Shown: positions 30,960-51,885, counted from the first letter of the stretch. The stretch is DNA of 64,000 nt from Gadus chalcogrammus (GCF_026213295.1 NC_079414.1:14544650-14608649); one strand, 5' to 3'. Program-made: numbers and translations. Notes: a model not told the origin generated them from the sequence alone.

Positions 30960-31830
30960 ATGTGGCTCATAGAGATATAAGAGATAAACGTACTGTAGAG
31001 GTGGCTCACAGAGATATAAGAGATAGACGTACTGTAGAGGTGGCTCACAGAGATATAAGAGATAGACGTACTGTAGAGGTGGCTCATAGAGATATAAGAG
31101 ATAAACGTACTGTAGAGGTGGCTCACAGAGATATAAGAGATAGACGTACTGTAGAGGTGGCTCACAGAGATATAAGAGATAGACGTACTGTAGAGGTGGC
31201 TCATAGAGATAAACGTACTAGAGATGTGGCTCATAGAGATAGGAGAGATAAACGTACTAGAGATGTGGCTCATAGAGATAGGAGAGATAAACGTACTAGA
31301 GAGGTGGCTCATAGAGATAGGAGAGATAAACGTACTAGAGAGGTGGCTCATAGAGATAGGAGAGATAAACGTACTAGAGAGGTGGCTCATAGAGATAGGA
31401 GAGATAAACGTACTAGAGAGGTGGCTCATAGAGATAGGAGAGATAAACGTACTAGAGAGGTGGCTCATAGAGATGTATGGGATACACGTACTACAGATGC
31501 GGCTCATAGAGTCAAACCTACTACAAATTAGGCTCATAGAGTTAAACGTCCTAGAGCTGTGGCTTATAGAGATATAAGAGATAAACTGTACCACAGATGT
31601 GGCTCATAGAGATAAACGTCCTAGAGATGTGGCTCATAGAGATATAAGAGATAAATGTACTAGAGATGTGGCTCATAGAGATATAGGAGATGAATCTACT
31701 GGAGATGTGTCTGATAGAGATGGAATAGACAAATTTACTGTGATTTGGAGATCTGGTTTATAGAGATGGAAAAGATAATCCAATATGTGGCTTATAGAGA
31801 TAGACAATATACACTTACTGGAAATCTGTT
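30960..31830. repeat. 39-bp minisatellite with higher-order structure
   Basis: Six A-type units (GTGGCTCATAGAGATATAAG, then AGATAAACGTACTGTAGAG) are followed by one 30-bp shortened unit and seven B-type units (AGATAGGAGAG and TACTAGAGAG). Increasingly degenerate copies continue to about 31830. Within the A block, units 1 and 4 share CATAGAG plus AAACG, while units 2, 3, 5 and 6 share CACAGAG plus AGACG, so the block is a tandem duplication of a 117-bp trimer. Because 39 is a multiple of three, long open frames (up to 271 codons on the minus strand, 189 on the plus) run through the array; I read them as repeat artefacts. Confidence 0.95.
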
Positions 31831-32027
31831 AGAGTTAGAACTCAAGCAAGCCTATTATAAGTTTTATGAAAACAATCACACACACACACAGTAACATACA
31901 CACACGCAATTGGGAAAACACACAGTCATATGCACTTAGAAACTAACTGGTGCTCACACACACAAACTCAATCACAGATGCACAAAGAAACCCACACTCA
32001 ATCAAAGCAGCATTATTGTGCGCTGAC

Positions 32028-33089
<1,062 letters not shown>

Positions 33090-33166
33090 AACCAAGATGA
33101 AACCAAGATAGAACCAAAATGGAACCAAGATGGAACCAAGATGGAACCCAGATGGAACCAAGATGG
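33090..33166. repeat. 11-bp minisatellite, 7 copies
   Basis: The unit is AACCAAGATGG; the first copies are more diverged (AACCAAGATGA, AACCAAGATAG) than the last. Confidence 0.92.
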
Positions 33167-34151
33167 CCGCTCGGTGAATAAGGCCCATTGTGGTCTTTTG
33201 AAATAAATACTCAGGGCATTTGCTTAAGCCGTGCTTGCCAAAGGGCAGGAGTAGAGGACCACGGCATACTCTGCAGTTCTTTGGTTTAATTGGATATACA
33301 GTAGACTGTGAAGCGTGAAACTCAAAGCAAAAAATACATATTATATCTCCCAACAGCCGGCAGTGCTTGGGTTTTGAAAAAGTAATAAGGAATCACTGTC
33401 TGTGAATAAAGAGCCACTTCTCCACAACGACACATGAATTTAATATTCTCTTCCTTCCAGCAACAAGGGGGGTGGTTTGTATTTGGCTTAGAGAGTAAAT
33501 ACTAATCCCTACCTGCTCACTCATCACATGGCCTGGATGTGTTTTTCGGTGTGCATGGAAGAGGATTCAGGCCACGGCCCTGGATGGCGCTGAAATTACT
33601 TAATACGTGTTTGATGGCTCCTTTTTTCTGCCGTTCGTGGAGGGAGATTACCAGAGGGGTACTCACTCAGAACCAGCCTTTCCATACAATAAGTCTATGA
33701 CACTGCATTGATTACTTGCGATAAGAACCGCCTAGTTGTCAGGAAAAGGTCTTGATTGACAATCAAGAATGACCAAACAGTGACCATACACTGAGAGTAG
33801 TCCTTCTTCAGAACCTCATTTTACTTAGCGGACTACGAAAGAAAATAACAAATTACCTGTGGAGAGAATAACCCCATGGTTGTAAGAATAAGAACATATC
33901 TAATTTGTGTCACACCGGAGCCAAGTCTAAACTTCTGTGAGGGACAATACTGACAGCCAATGAAAAGCATTTCTTCAGCTTCATGAATCAAATTCAATGT
34001 ACCAGACGTTCAAGATGAGTCTGGAAATGAGTCTGGAGTAGTGGAAATGAATGGAAAGTCTGAGATTACCTGAGGTAAAACCTAGGTACCCAAGTTTCAG
34101 AATGAAGCAATGTCTGATGCAACCTCTTCTTTCCGTGGGTGTGCATAAGGG
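33167..34151. other. Non-coding, presumed intron
   Basis: Unique-looking sequence with no exon or element recognised. Confidence 0.45.
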
Positions 34152-36501
<2,350 letters not shown>

Positions 36502-36668
36502 ATGGCTAGGGTGTACAATTCCCAGCCCGAAGGTTCTGGGCTGGTCTCCCAGTGTCTGTAGTCTACCTGTAGGGACCAGGCCCTAGTTAAACCTTAATAA
36601 TGTGTCATTTTGTTGTTCAGTGCAAGTCGCTTTGGCGTAAAAAGTCTGCTAAAACTTTAACTAACTAA
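36502..36668 (+). mobile_element. tRNA-type SINE copy
   Basis: The head carries GGCTAGGGTGTACAATTCCC and a B-box-like GGTTCTGGGCTGGTCTCC. The middle has GTCTGTAGTCTACCTGTAGG, a block common to fish SINEs, and the tail reads GCAAGTCGCTTTGGCGTAAA, then AAGTCTGCTAAAAC. It ends in a short ACTAACTAAC repeat. It is a diverged but near full-length copy of the same broad type as at 9001-9200. Confidence 0.75.
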
Positions 36669-37004
36669 CAAAATTGTAAGTCATTTAAATGTCTACTTGT
36701 TATCACTTTAAGTGTTTTTTTTATGTGCTTGCTTGTGAAATTAAACTGATGCCAATGTCTTCATAAAATATGACTTCAATTACTTTTAACAAATTTATGT
36801 TCAAAGTTTGAGTTGAAGGCCGAGTTCAGTCGCATTAATTCGGTCTGTTCGTAATTTTCTTATCTTGCACAAACCTAAACGCTGAAACGCTTTGCTGAAC
36901 AAACATTGATCGTACAAATGGCTTTTAAGAGTTGGTGAAAACTTTACAACGTTACCTCTCCTAGGGACAAATTTGACAGCGATACTGCCTTCTCAGCCAG
37001 TATG
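36669..37004. other. Non-coding, AT-rich
   Basis: No left-hand end of the following hAT remnant was found here, although one would be expected if that element were complete. Confidence 0.4.
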
Positions 37005-37059
37005 CTATTGCGCAAGCACGCAGGCGCGCTTGCTGCGCGTCTGCGTGCTTGTGCAATAG
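37005..37059. repeat. 25-bp inverted repeat (55-bp hairpin)
   Basis: The arms CTATTGCGCAAGCACGCAGG-CGCGC and GCGCG-TCTGCGTGCTTGTGCAATAG pair at 23 of 25 positions around a 5-base loop. It lies about 115 bp before the hAT coding remnant and may be a subterminal structure of that element. GC-rich in an AT-rich setting. Confidence 0.85.
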
Positions 37060-37173
37060 TCCCTTCACAAGCTCTCATTCCACATCACACGAGACAGATG
37101 CTGGTAGCGTGAGGCTTCCTCTGCATCTCAGAAATCGCTTACGCAGGCCGTTTCCAAAGCCAGTCCTTACGAC

Positions 37174-37431
37174 AAAAAAAGCCAGCGGTGGAACGAGGTA
37201 ACAAACGCTGTCACTGTTTACCTGTGCAAGGACATGGTTCCCTTTCAAAATATCGATAGAAAGGGGTTTAAAGAGATTTTCAAAACACTCAAATCCAGGT
37301 ACGCGTTACCTGCCCGCACACACTTCATCCAAATTGAGATGCCAAAACTATACGGAAAGGTCCTCGAGCAAGTGGAGAAAAAAATCCATACTATTAAACA
37401 TTTTTGTTTTTCAGAGATGGAAGTAACTTGA
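37174..37431 (+). pseudogene. hAT/ZBED transposase fragment
   Basis: An open frame reads SQRWNEVTNAVTVYLCKDMV, then PFQNIDRKGFKEIFKTL, SRYALPARTHF and MPKLYGKVLEQVEKKI. This matches the start of the hAT transposase region found in ZBED1-like proteins (AVTxYLCKDMxPFxxVExxGFKxxLKxLxPRYxLPSRxxF is my recollection of the family pattern). The BED zinc finger upstream and the RNase H-like catalytic domain downstream are both missing, so this is a remnant. The frame ends in an unrelated stop at 37429-37431. Confidence 0.75.
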
Positions 37432-37607
37432 GAAAAGATTTTGTATTTTTTCTATGCAGTTTTGCGGCCTAACCAGTATTTTACCCCTTCAGAAGCATTT
37501 AGATCGAAATTAGAAGATACAATTAACATACTGTGATATAATACCATTACCGTCTATGCCTCAAATCATATTTTGATATACATTTTAGTCCATACCGTAC
37601 AGCCCTA
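37174..37607 (+). mobile_element. Internally deleted hAT element, right end preserved
   Basis: The transposase remnant is followed by about 170 bp of AT-rich sequence ending CCATACCGTACAGCCCTA. Inverted, that end reads TAGGGCTGTACGGTATGG, typical of hAT terminal repeats (CAGGGCTG-type). The matching left end was not found, so the element is either truncated or extends left with a diverged end. A target duplication could therefore not be checked. Confidence 0.65.
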
Positions 37608-40119
<2,512 letters not shown>

Positions 40120-40265
40120 AAGGATCACTATGGTATTGACGGGAGCAAGAGGAAGTTGTGTATGAAGGGATGGCAAAGAGGGAGATGACAAAACCCACAC
40201 ATAATGAAATGACAAGACAAACACTATTAACACTGGGAAAGACACTGTCTTGGAATGCCCACACA

Positions 40266-42099
<1,834 letters not shown>

Positions 42100-42150
42100 A
42101 TATTGTGTCCCTGCAAGTCACCTTGGATAAAGGCCTCTGCCAAATGTAGT
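42100..42150 (+). mobile_element. SINE tail fragment
   Basis: CCTGCAAGTCACCTTGGATA followed by AAGGCCTCTGCCAAATGTAG is a diverged form of the teleost SINE tail (GTAAGTCGCTTTGGATAAAAG, then CGTCTGCTAAATG). The head is not recognisable upstream. Confidence 0.6.
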
Positions 42151-42373
42151 ATAATTTCAGTTCACTATAGCTTAGCCATACAAACCCCAATCTTCTCCGT
42201 CCTCCTGCCTTTTCTCACCTTGGCATGTGGGTGTAGAGTCTGTGCATCATGTAATCTCATCAAATTTCAGTTTTGTTTACAAGGGAAACGTCAGTAAATG
42301 GAGGACAAATTCATAAATTGGATGACAAAAATGATGGTGCCAGACATATGTTAATTTTTTAAGTTAGTATCGA

Positions 42374-43758
<1,385 letters not shown>

Positions 43759-44620
43759 AGCTGTGTTGAAAAAATCGATTTTCCGATTTTTAATCGATTC
43801 GCATATTAATGACCGATTATCGATTCATACGTCCAAAGATCGATTTTTTTTAATAAAAAAAATAATAATAAAAAAAATAATATATATTTTATATATTCAT
43901 GGAAAATATTCATGGGATTCCCCTGAACACTTAGGGTTCTGCATATTCTTGAAAACAAATCTTGAGTGTGGTTTTAGAACAGATTTGAACATGCTCATAT
44001 GGACGCCATTCAGTGCTTTTACAGTTTAAAATGTTCTGTTCATTATGTTCGCACTTTAAAGAAAAATGCTCAACGTTTACATTTTATACTTCCAGTTTCA
44101 GTACTTCTCAGTTTATTAAGTGTGAGCAGTTTTAAAATAAAAATGCTTTTGGTAGCAACCGCTTTTGGGTGAATTCTTAATTATTTTCAAGCGTAATAAT
44201 AATGCACTGGTTAGTGTCCCAGTGGGAATCCACTGTTGCAGATATAGTCACCTCAATGATGTCCTCCATTTATTGTCCTGAATTATCTTTCTTGAAGGTA
44301 GATTGACCCTTAACCTTTTCATCAGTCTTCCAGCCATCAGTAACTACCAATTCTTGTAAGATTTGCTGTTTAATATTGATATAATACTAGTTTTAATATG
44401 TTGCTTCTCTACACAGTCATGAAGTGAAGGAAACGGTTCAAATACATTTTTCATTTTTAATAACATTAACCCCCGGATCGAATCGAAATCGGATCGAATC
44501 GGAAATCAGATCAGAATCGGATCGAATCGGATGGAATCGGAGAAAATCGGAAAAAAATCGATTCTGAAACTTAAAAATCGTAATCGAATCGATTCTTGAA
44601 ATGTGAATCGAAACCCAGCT
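43759..44620. mobile_element. Non-autonomous DNA element with AATCGATT-rich ends (862 bp)
   Basis: The left end, AGCTGTGTTGAAAAAATCGA, and the inverted right end, AGCTGGGTTTCGATTCAC, share their outer bases. Long stretches of ATCGATT and CGAATCGG words in opposite orientation follow inside (43770-43860 and 44475-44600). The interior is very AT-rich with no coding frame. The right side carries tandem CGGATCGAAT units. No convincing target duplication was seen (GAACATAG against AACAGATT), so the superfamily is unassigned. Confidence 0.65.
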
Positions 44621-46102
44621 AACAGATTCAGCAGAATCTTAACCTCAAGCAATTAACAGAGCATGTAATCAGACAAACTCACCATTCCTGAATAAATAAG
44701 GCTTACATTTTTAGTAACCAAATTCGAATTTGAAAAGAATTTGATTAAAGATGCAAGATACTAGTAGTATGTTTTTCAATTATTACAACCGGCCTCTTTG
44801 GCTCAATAGACATAGGTCAGTTGGCAAGCCAGGCAGCCAGTGGGTGAGCCAGTAAGTTAGTCAAACAGTCTAGCCAGTTAGCTATAGCAAGCCAGCCAAC
44901 CAACCAGCCCTTTTTTGGTTTGGAAGGTTTTAACATGATGTCACAGATATTCCAAGTGGCCATTTTGGTACTAAAAATTGTGATCAAGGAGGCTGATAGC
45001 CGATAGATTTGCAGTAGAAATTAAAATTGTAGCGTCAAAATATTGAATAACACAAACAACAAAACTCTGTTGACAAACATTTATGCACACCGAGTAGAGA
45101 AACAGCAGGCTGACATATGCATATTGTGCAGTGATGCTTTATTTAGTACAGCAAAACAGCTTAGTAAGCCTTTAGGTTTGTTTTAATTACTAAAATGTCA
45201 TATATTATCAACATGCATGAACCTGTCAGTTAAAACAAGGCTACTTCATTAGTAATGATTATTATATCTTAATATGATGTCTGTAATGGGTGCTGTTAAG
45301 TTAACAGACTTTAGTTGATTAATGCGAACAATTATATTATATAATGAGTTTGCACTATAACTCCCTCGAAGCACATGCAGAAAAAAAAAATTAGGTTTCA
45401 GGTGGATTTGGTCTTCAAATAAACCAGTCGAAAGAAAATGAAAACACAATGTATAATTGCAATAGAAGTGTGTGACTTTGATTTCAACTGTACACCATCT
45501 ATGCAGCGCATGAATGGATTAACACAGACCTTAGCTGCAGTTATATTATATTTGAATACTCTAACAACCCTATCCAGCACCTCTCTACAAGAAACTAATT
45601 GAGAGAGCTTCACGACAAACTTCAGCAATGTAACTACTCATGGATTGAGACTTGAAGTAGGAACGGCCCTGGTAAGTGCCATGCAAGAAATAACAGAATA
45701 CTATCCCTTTTTACATTGGTTAGACATACAAGACTCAACTTTAGCTTACTTTATTATTACCAACAGCTACATTTTACATGTAAAAACATAATCCAGCAAC
45801 TGATGTTACGCTTGCAATATTTGAGCTTGCTAGCTCAAATAGGTTCCAGTTCCACTTGCACCGACGTACATCAAGCTACGATTGCATGGATAAACTGTTA
45901 TCTTGTTAACTGTATATCCCTGCCACAAAGTGCATTATTCTGGCATTTTCAGCATAACCTAGGTGCCTAGGTTTGCAACTTCAGTGTAGAGGAATGGGAT
46001 GTTGACTGCATCTTCACAATAGCTCCTGCCTTACCTTTGACCTTACCTCTGCTCACTAACCGGAGCTGTTTCACTCTGCACATGCGTTCCTCTGGGTGCC
46101 TC
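44621..46102. other. Non-coding, presumed intron
   Basis: AGCCAGCCAACC-type sequence lies at 44815-44910; otherwise AT-rich. Nothing else was recognised. Confidence 0.45.
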
Positions 46103-46247
46103 TGTGATGTATTGATAGTATACTAGTAGGAATGTATGTGTGGAGAGGGACTCCCGGAGGAGTTGATTGAATAAAATAAAAACAAGGCACAACCCTGGGG
46201 TTTCTTGTCTGTTCAATCGATACGATTCAGGAAAATATCCTGTTACA
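46103..46247 (+). mobile_element. LTR retrotransposon fragment (LTR end)
   Basis: A TGTGATGTATTG...TCCTGTTACA segment has TG...CA ends and AATAAAA polyadenylation-like words at about 46170-46182. It is followed immediately by TGGTGTCAGAAGT, which resembles the primer-binding site of fish Gypsy-type LTR elements. At 145 bp it is short for an LTR, so the left part may be missing. No gag or pol sequence follows. Confidence 0.5.
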
Positions 46248-47049
46248 TGGTGTCAGAAGTACTGAATCCCGTCACAGGTGACGTCGGAGGTCCTGCAGAA
46301 AGTCCCCATCAGTGATAGCTATGCAGCACAGTAGCCTTCGCTGTTTGTTTAACTTGTGATGCGTCAACGATCAGATATTGCTGTGGGCGGGACACTGCGT
46401 ACGACCACAGAGTTGTGACTGCAGACAGAGAGGGGTGGCTGCATCAGAGCCAAAGCAGCAAAATAAATGATTTATTAATGTATCTGCAATTGGATAAAAT
46501 AATAAATAGATTCCGATAACTGTAAACATTTAGAATTTTGGATCCGATAATTGGCCACGATCCATTACGATTCAGGACTGGGCTTGCTAGGGGTCCACCC
46601 AGGGATAATTGGTGGACACCTAGCGAGGGGAACTTATTTTATGGAACTAACGATATGATTATTTTAACATTCCTATTACATAAGTATGTTGGACACCACT
46701 ATCTTATTACTGAGTATCCATGACCTCAGATGATGAAAGCTTTGGCAAGTGAAAATGTCCTATTACTTTATCTTTGAACAGCTTTGAGTGAAACATTCCC
46801 AGATAGTACTTGAGATCAAATAAAAAACAAAAAATAATAAAAAATAATTCAAATCCCAACTGGAGCTTCTTCCTTCATTCTGTGTTGTGTATCTTTGTGC
46901 TCTATTAAAAGTAGAGCATTCTCCGTTTAGAGGAAAGATCTACAAATTTTTAATTACAAAACGTTCAAACACGAAGAGGAAATGGAAAAAAAAAAAATTC
47001 ACTGCTGTATTTGACCAGTAGCCATATAACCCCTATTCTCGCCTCTCTC
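46248..47049. other. Non-coding; first ~60 bp may be LTR-element internal sequence
   Basis: After the putative primer-binding site there is no coding sequence typical of a retroelement. Words such as CCACGATCCATTACGATTCA near 46556 resemble parts of the AATCGATT-rich element. The rest is AT-rich with poly-A runs (46800-46850, 46985-47000). Confidence 0.4.
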
Positions 47050-47806
47050 CTACCAATAACTGCCAGATCAGATTTTTAAGGTTCTACTGCCCAACCTATA
47101 AAGCCTTGCATGGATCATCACCATCCTACCCAAATGACCTTATCATTCCTTATAGACCTCCTCAGTCCCTCTGGTCTTCAGGAGCTTGCCTTCTTTCTCT
47201 ACCAAAGGTTGAAAAGAAATCAGCAGGAGAGAGAGTGTTTGCCTATCGAGCGCCCTATCTATGGAATAGTATATGCTTCCTGTTATCAGGGAAGCTGACT
47301 CGGTCGAGCAATTCAAAGCAAAGTTGAAAACGTACCTATACAGTCTTTCGTTCGGGACATAGTTCGCCAAAACAAGGCTGATATCGGGAATAATACCAAA
47401 TGCTTGGTTAATGTTTCTCAGTGTTTGTCTGATCCTGATAATGTTTCTGTTTCTGATTGCCGTGATGCGTGTTGCTCGTGCTTGTTTGTGCTGCTACTAA
47501 ATTAGCAGCTGTCTACATTTCCAGTATCCACTTTTCCCTTCTAATTCGTCTGTTGTAGCATGTCGCAGTGAATGAGACTGGATGCATGGACTCTCCTTAT
47601 GATTAACCGGCCATCAACAAATCACTTATTTAAAATGTTTTGCCTGTACATATGGATGAATGTATTTATGTCAATTATGGAACTCATTGCCGTTTATTCT
47701 TGCCCTCTGACACCAGGGGGGCGTCTTCAATATTTGGCCGGCGGTTATCCCCTATGAGACTGTACCGGTGATTAAGGGGAGTACAAATAAAATTGAATTA
47801 GAATAA
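47050..47806 (+). mobile_element. L2-type LINE, 3' end
   Basis: Translation in shifting frames gives DQIFKVLLP, then YKALHGSSPSYPNDLIIPYR, LRSSGACLLSLPK-like sequence, and AYRAPYLWNS. This is the conserved C-terminus of L2/CR1-type LINE proteins (YKALHGxxPxYLxDLI, then AFSxxAPxLWNSLP). A ~420-bp 3' UTR follows and ends AAATAAAATTGAATTAGAAT, the short-repeat tail typical of L2. At least one frameshift near 47090 and stops make it a dead copy, 5'-truncated by several kilobases. Confidence 0.8.
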
Positions 47807-48022
47807 TTGGTCAAACCTGGCATGTGCATTAATATCCATACAGGGCCCTAATTTGGTCAGTGGACCACAATATGTCTTAGCAGCAGACCACAATAGAGGC
47901 TGATTGAAGTGGTCAGCCGAAAAGGTCTCGAAAAATCGACCCAATGACGCACGTGTACGCGAGGACGCATACGCGCGGCAACGGTTTACAACGGGCGTCT
48001 CTACATGTGCAAAGCTTAACAT

Positions 48023-48023
<1 letters not shown>
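47807..48023. other. Non-coding
   Basis: Unrecognised sequence. A CpG-rich patch, GACGCACGTGTACGCGAGG, lies near 47945. Confidence 0.4.

Positions 48024-48108
<85 letters not shown>
48024..48108. repeat. (AC)n microsatellite, about 42 copies
   Basis: This is a pure AC array, followed by (ACGC)-type units to 48133. Confidence 0.98.
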
Positions 48109-48115
<7 letters not shown>

Positions 48116-48726
48116 CACGCACGCACACACGCACAACGAAAATACCTGGTCCTAGATCTATCTATTTTCCTTTGACCCGTTCGAATACGCAGTCTCAAAG
48201 GGCTTATTTTTATGTTTAGGCCGGGTAATTGTTTTCGGAGATGGATCGAGAGGCAGGTATGTTACACGTGCCCGCCCCCGGACCTGGTGACCACAAGTCA
48301 CGGGGAGAATCACTCTTTTTATATCTCCAAACTGGCAGCAGCTACCGCAACTGCTTCTATGCGCACAATGTTTTCAAATGAATGTGGCCTTTTTAAAATA
48401 ATTTGACAAACTAAAATGCATCAAATGACACTTTACAATCGCATTAAAAAAAAAATCTGCTTTAGTGTAGCATACAAGAAGACAGCACATTAGCAGGCTA
48501 TGAGTAATTTAACCACTTAAGAAAGAACGTCTCCTATAATGTGGCAATTAACCTTTTAATAGCGCAGCAACAAGACAATACGCCACAAAGTCCTGTTTTT
48601 TTCCGTCCAAACTTAAAGGCGTAGGCTACACTATTGAACGAGGTGTTTCATAACTTGCACTGCACAAATGTCCAATAGTCGCTTATATCCAACAAAACAA
48701 ATAGTGTAAAATAATGTGTATTTACC

Positions 48727-48990
48727 TTTTCTGTCATCAAACAACAGTGGGTCTGAATGGTTTGCCAGAAGAAGAGCAGCTAGTTATCCAAGCGAGACCT
48801 GTGGGAAACCTTCCTCTACTCCGACGCCTCGTATGTTTCCTTTAAAGTCTGGCTCCTGAGCGGCTTCTTCTCCTCGAACCCGAACATATCCAGAGAAGGG
48901 AGACCTGCCGCGTCAGAGCAGCCGAAGTGTGCGGGTCGGGAGCGAGCGGAGAGCAGCCATAACATATCTCACCGAAATAGGATAATAGCG
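48727..48990 (-). other. Candidate non-coding first exon (5' UTR)
   Basis: On the minus strand the sequence leaves the CpG-rich block and reaches AAAAG|GTAAATAC, a strong 5' splice site with its GT at 48725-48724. No long open frame crosses the donor, and several short ATGs precede it, consistent with 5' UTR. The next good minus-strand acceptor associated with a coding exon in this window is at 16994, so this may be exon 1 of the T-type channel-like gene across a ~31.7-kb intron. That link, and the 5' boundary given here, are inferences. Confidence 0.4.
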
Positions 48991-49480
48991 TGTCACGCGG
49001 CCACGGAAACCGAATGATAATTGAACACCTGTGCGCTTCAAACACGCCGCCGAATCAAAGCGCTCGCGGTGTCCGTCTGACGGTAGCCCTGGCAACTCCC
49101 GGGCTGGTGGTGTGCGCGCGAGCCTAGGCGAAGGAATCCACGTGTGTCGTATTTTATCTGTCGACGGTCTTTTACTCTTGTTTTCTTTCTTGGGAGAGAA
49201 AAAACTAGGAAAACGGTGATAAATCCAAGTGGACGGGAGGGAATAGCTCCAGAGGAGGGTTTTCCTCTCTCACCGGTTGATCGGCCGCGCCAGGTGAGAG
49301 GAGGTGAGACGCTCTGGGAACCCCGATCGATATGGAGGATGGGGTAAGGTGAAGATCCTTTTGGAGGCTTTACTAATCAATCATCAGTGGGGAGACGGTG
49401 CTTCTGGCCCCTCGCAGGTCTCCGTGTCCGGTCCAAATGTCCCCCCGGTGGCTGAAGCCCCAGCACGGTGCAGCCTGATC
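48780..49480. promoter_or_regulatory. CpG-rich block, likely promoter
   Basis: CpG dinucleotides are dense from about 48820 to 49480 (for example GTGTCACGCGGCCACGGAAA, CAAACACGCCGCCGAATC, GATCGGCCGCGCCAGG) and scarce in the sequence on both sides. This is what an unmethylated vertebrate promoter looks like. Plus-strand donor-like sites, GCCAG|GTGAGAGG at about 49292 and GGG|GTAAGGTG at about 49343, lie inside it, so transcription could be divergent. No TATA box or initiator could be assigned with confidence. Confidence 0.55.
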
Positions 49481-51116
49481 CAACCCCGCTCCGCACAACA
49501 ACTGTGTGTCTATTGAAATTCGCCATTCACGTCAGTTGAACCCTCAACCGGAGATGAGAGCGTTGTTTTGTAATGCTTTCTTAAGTAGGCCTATGTATAA
49601 TCATTGCAAAAGCCCTGGCTCTCCTTGGTAATTAATTCAACTCGAGTCTCGAGTTTAATTAAATAATAGAAAAACTAAATCAAAGACCTCCCATCGGACG
49701 GTCAGAGACGCGCCTCTCACAGCCTACCAGCCTGTTGACAACTCGGTTATTAAACATCGATGTGTGTGTGTGCCTGGTGCCTCCCCAGCTCGAACGTATC
49801 ACGAGAACAATAAACTTTCCATTTGCAAGAAGCGAAATTGTAAAGTGAACCGCTGGGACCTTTTCCAGGGAGCCACCAGCACCACCTCCACCTCCACCAG
49901 CACGCTTCACCGCGTTATCAGGCGAGTCGTGCGCCTCCCAGTTGCAGGCAAGCAGCCGGTGGGACTTCTTCTGAGATCCCTGTGGAGGAAATCATCATCT
50001 GGAGCTATCATCACTTGGATGGCTTTCCCTTGCGCTTTGGTTGGCAGCCGCTATAGTGTTTTCAACCCGCGAAAGCCGTCGAACCGTGCATAGGAAGGAG
50101 AAATGTGATTTAAAACGGAATGGGATAGAACTGATTTTTTCTAACGTGATGAAGCTATTCTTTCTCTCCTTGAATGATACAGGTGGGAAGATAAACGGAA
50201 AACCACACAGGTTGGAGGAATGTGGGTTGAGACGAAGATAAAGAAAATCCAAAAGCAAACTATAGAATAGGCCAAATACAAAAGGACATTATTAAATACA
50301 GGCCTATTTCTGAGGGGACCTAACGCAGAAAGAGGGGACATTTTTGTTAACTCTAAAATGCCCCCTAGCCTATACTGCAGTGTTTTTTTTAATGCATTCA
50401 TTTATTGCTCATTTCTGTTCTTTGGTCGATGCTAAGATCGCTTTTTAACACATTTTGCTCTCAACTTTTTCACAACGGAGAAGCAAATCAATCATGTTTT
50501 GATTAAAAACTCAAAAAAATATGAAAAAATAGCAGCCTTTCACTGCCCTTTATTTATAAGATAGCTCTGTTCAACAAATTATTACAAACTTTTTAGTAAA
50601 TCTTTCGTTTATGGTGAGTTATTTCAAATTTAAACTTTGTATCTGCGACTACACCTGATGCTGTAATGACGTTGACCAGTCGGCACAATTTCCACCAATG
50701 CAATTGTTCTAAGGTGACACCTTAGTAGCAATGGTGCAAAAGGGTACAGTCTCAATGCAAAATTTGAAACAGTTATCATGGGAAAACTGATTTATTTAAC
50801 AACAGAAATATACAAATATAATGAAGATAGAGATGATAAGACTATTCGTTCCTGTGGAGAGATTAAGTTGTAACAGCAGCCCTCAGGGCCAGACACAATA
50901 TCAACGTGAAAAGGTCATGATGAAAATATGAACATTAAGACACAATATGAATAAAGTAACAACAATTCAAAGAGCCAATTCACACTGCTTAGGAAACACG
51001 CACACTCACACACACACAGACACAGCACTGGAAAAGGGGGTCTGTATCCACCGATGCCTGGGGGGCTGCTCCAGTGTTGTGTTGAACCTGTCATGTTTAT
51101 CAGTCTGCCAATTCAC
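49481..51116. other. Flank of the CpG block, possible plus-strand 5' UTR sequence
   Basis: GC content stays moderate to about 50080, with CCACCTCCACCTCCACC near 49880, and TACAG|GTGGGAAG at about 50181 could be a donor. Short frames (for example MAFPCALVGSRYSVFN from 50019) match nothing I know. From 50280 it is AT-rich and featureless. Confidence 0.35.
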
Positions 51117-51340
<224 letters not shown>

Positions 51341-51751
51341 TGAATGGATGATCATGTGACATGCTGTTGACATGGGAACTCCCAGGATGTTGGATGCAGT
51401 CGATAGGTTGAAGCCACTATTCCCATGTGAACTGCAACAACCTTATTTGAATGACAGACATCCATTTTGTTTGTTAAGCTCATTGTGTACATTAATGTCG
51501 CAAAGAGCTTTCCATGTTGAGCACTAATTTGAAAATCAAATATGAAATACTTTTGCATTTATTAAAAAACACAATTTAAATATATAGTGAAAAAGAGACA
51601 GTATCAACAAGTGACTACGGATATAAACAGCATGCCATTATCCAGGTACGAAAGCGAAGCGGTTTAGTTTGTGCTTCATTTCGGACTTCTTCAACATTTG
51701 CACACATTTGTGTCATGATGAATGAGTTGGACAGTATCAATTAGCCAATTA

Positions 51752-51770
51752 AAGAGAGAGAGAGCGAGAG

Positions 51771-51858
<88 letters not shown>

Positions 51859-51885
51859 GGAGAGAGAGAGAGAGAGAGAGAGAGA
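51752..51885. repeat. (AG)n microsatellite with rare interruptions
   Basis: AGAG repeats with CG and AA interruptions, immediately followed by TG repeats. Confidence 0.97.

Noticed and set aside
30779..31594. 271-codon minus-strand gene
   Set aside because: It is almost entirely the 39-bp tandem repeat. Its openness follows from the unit being a multiple of three and free of stops.
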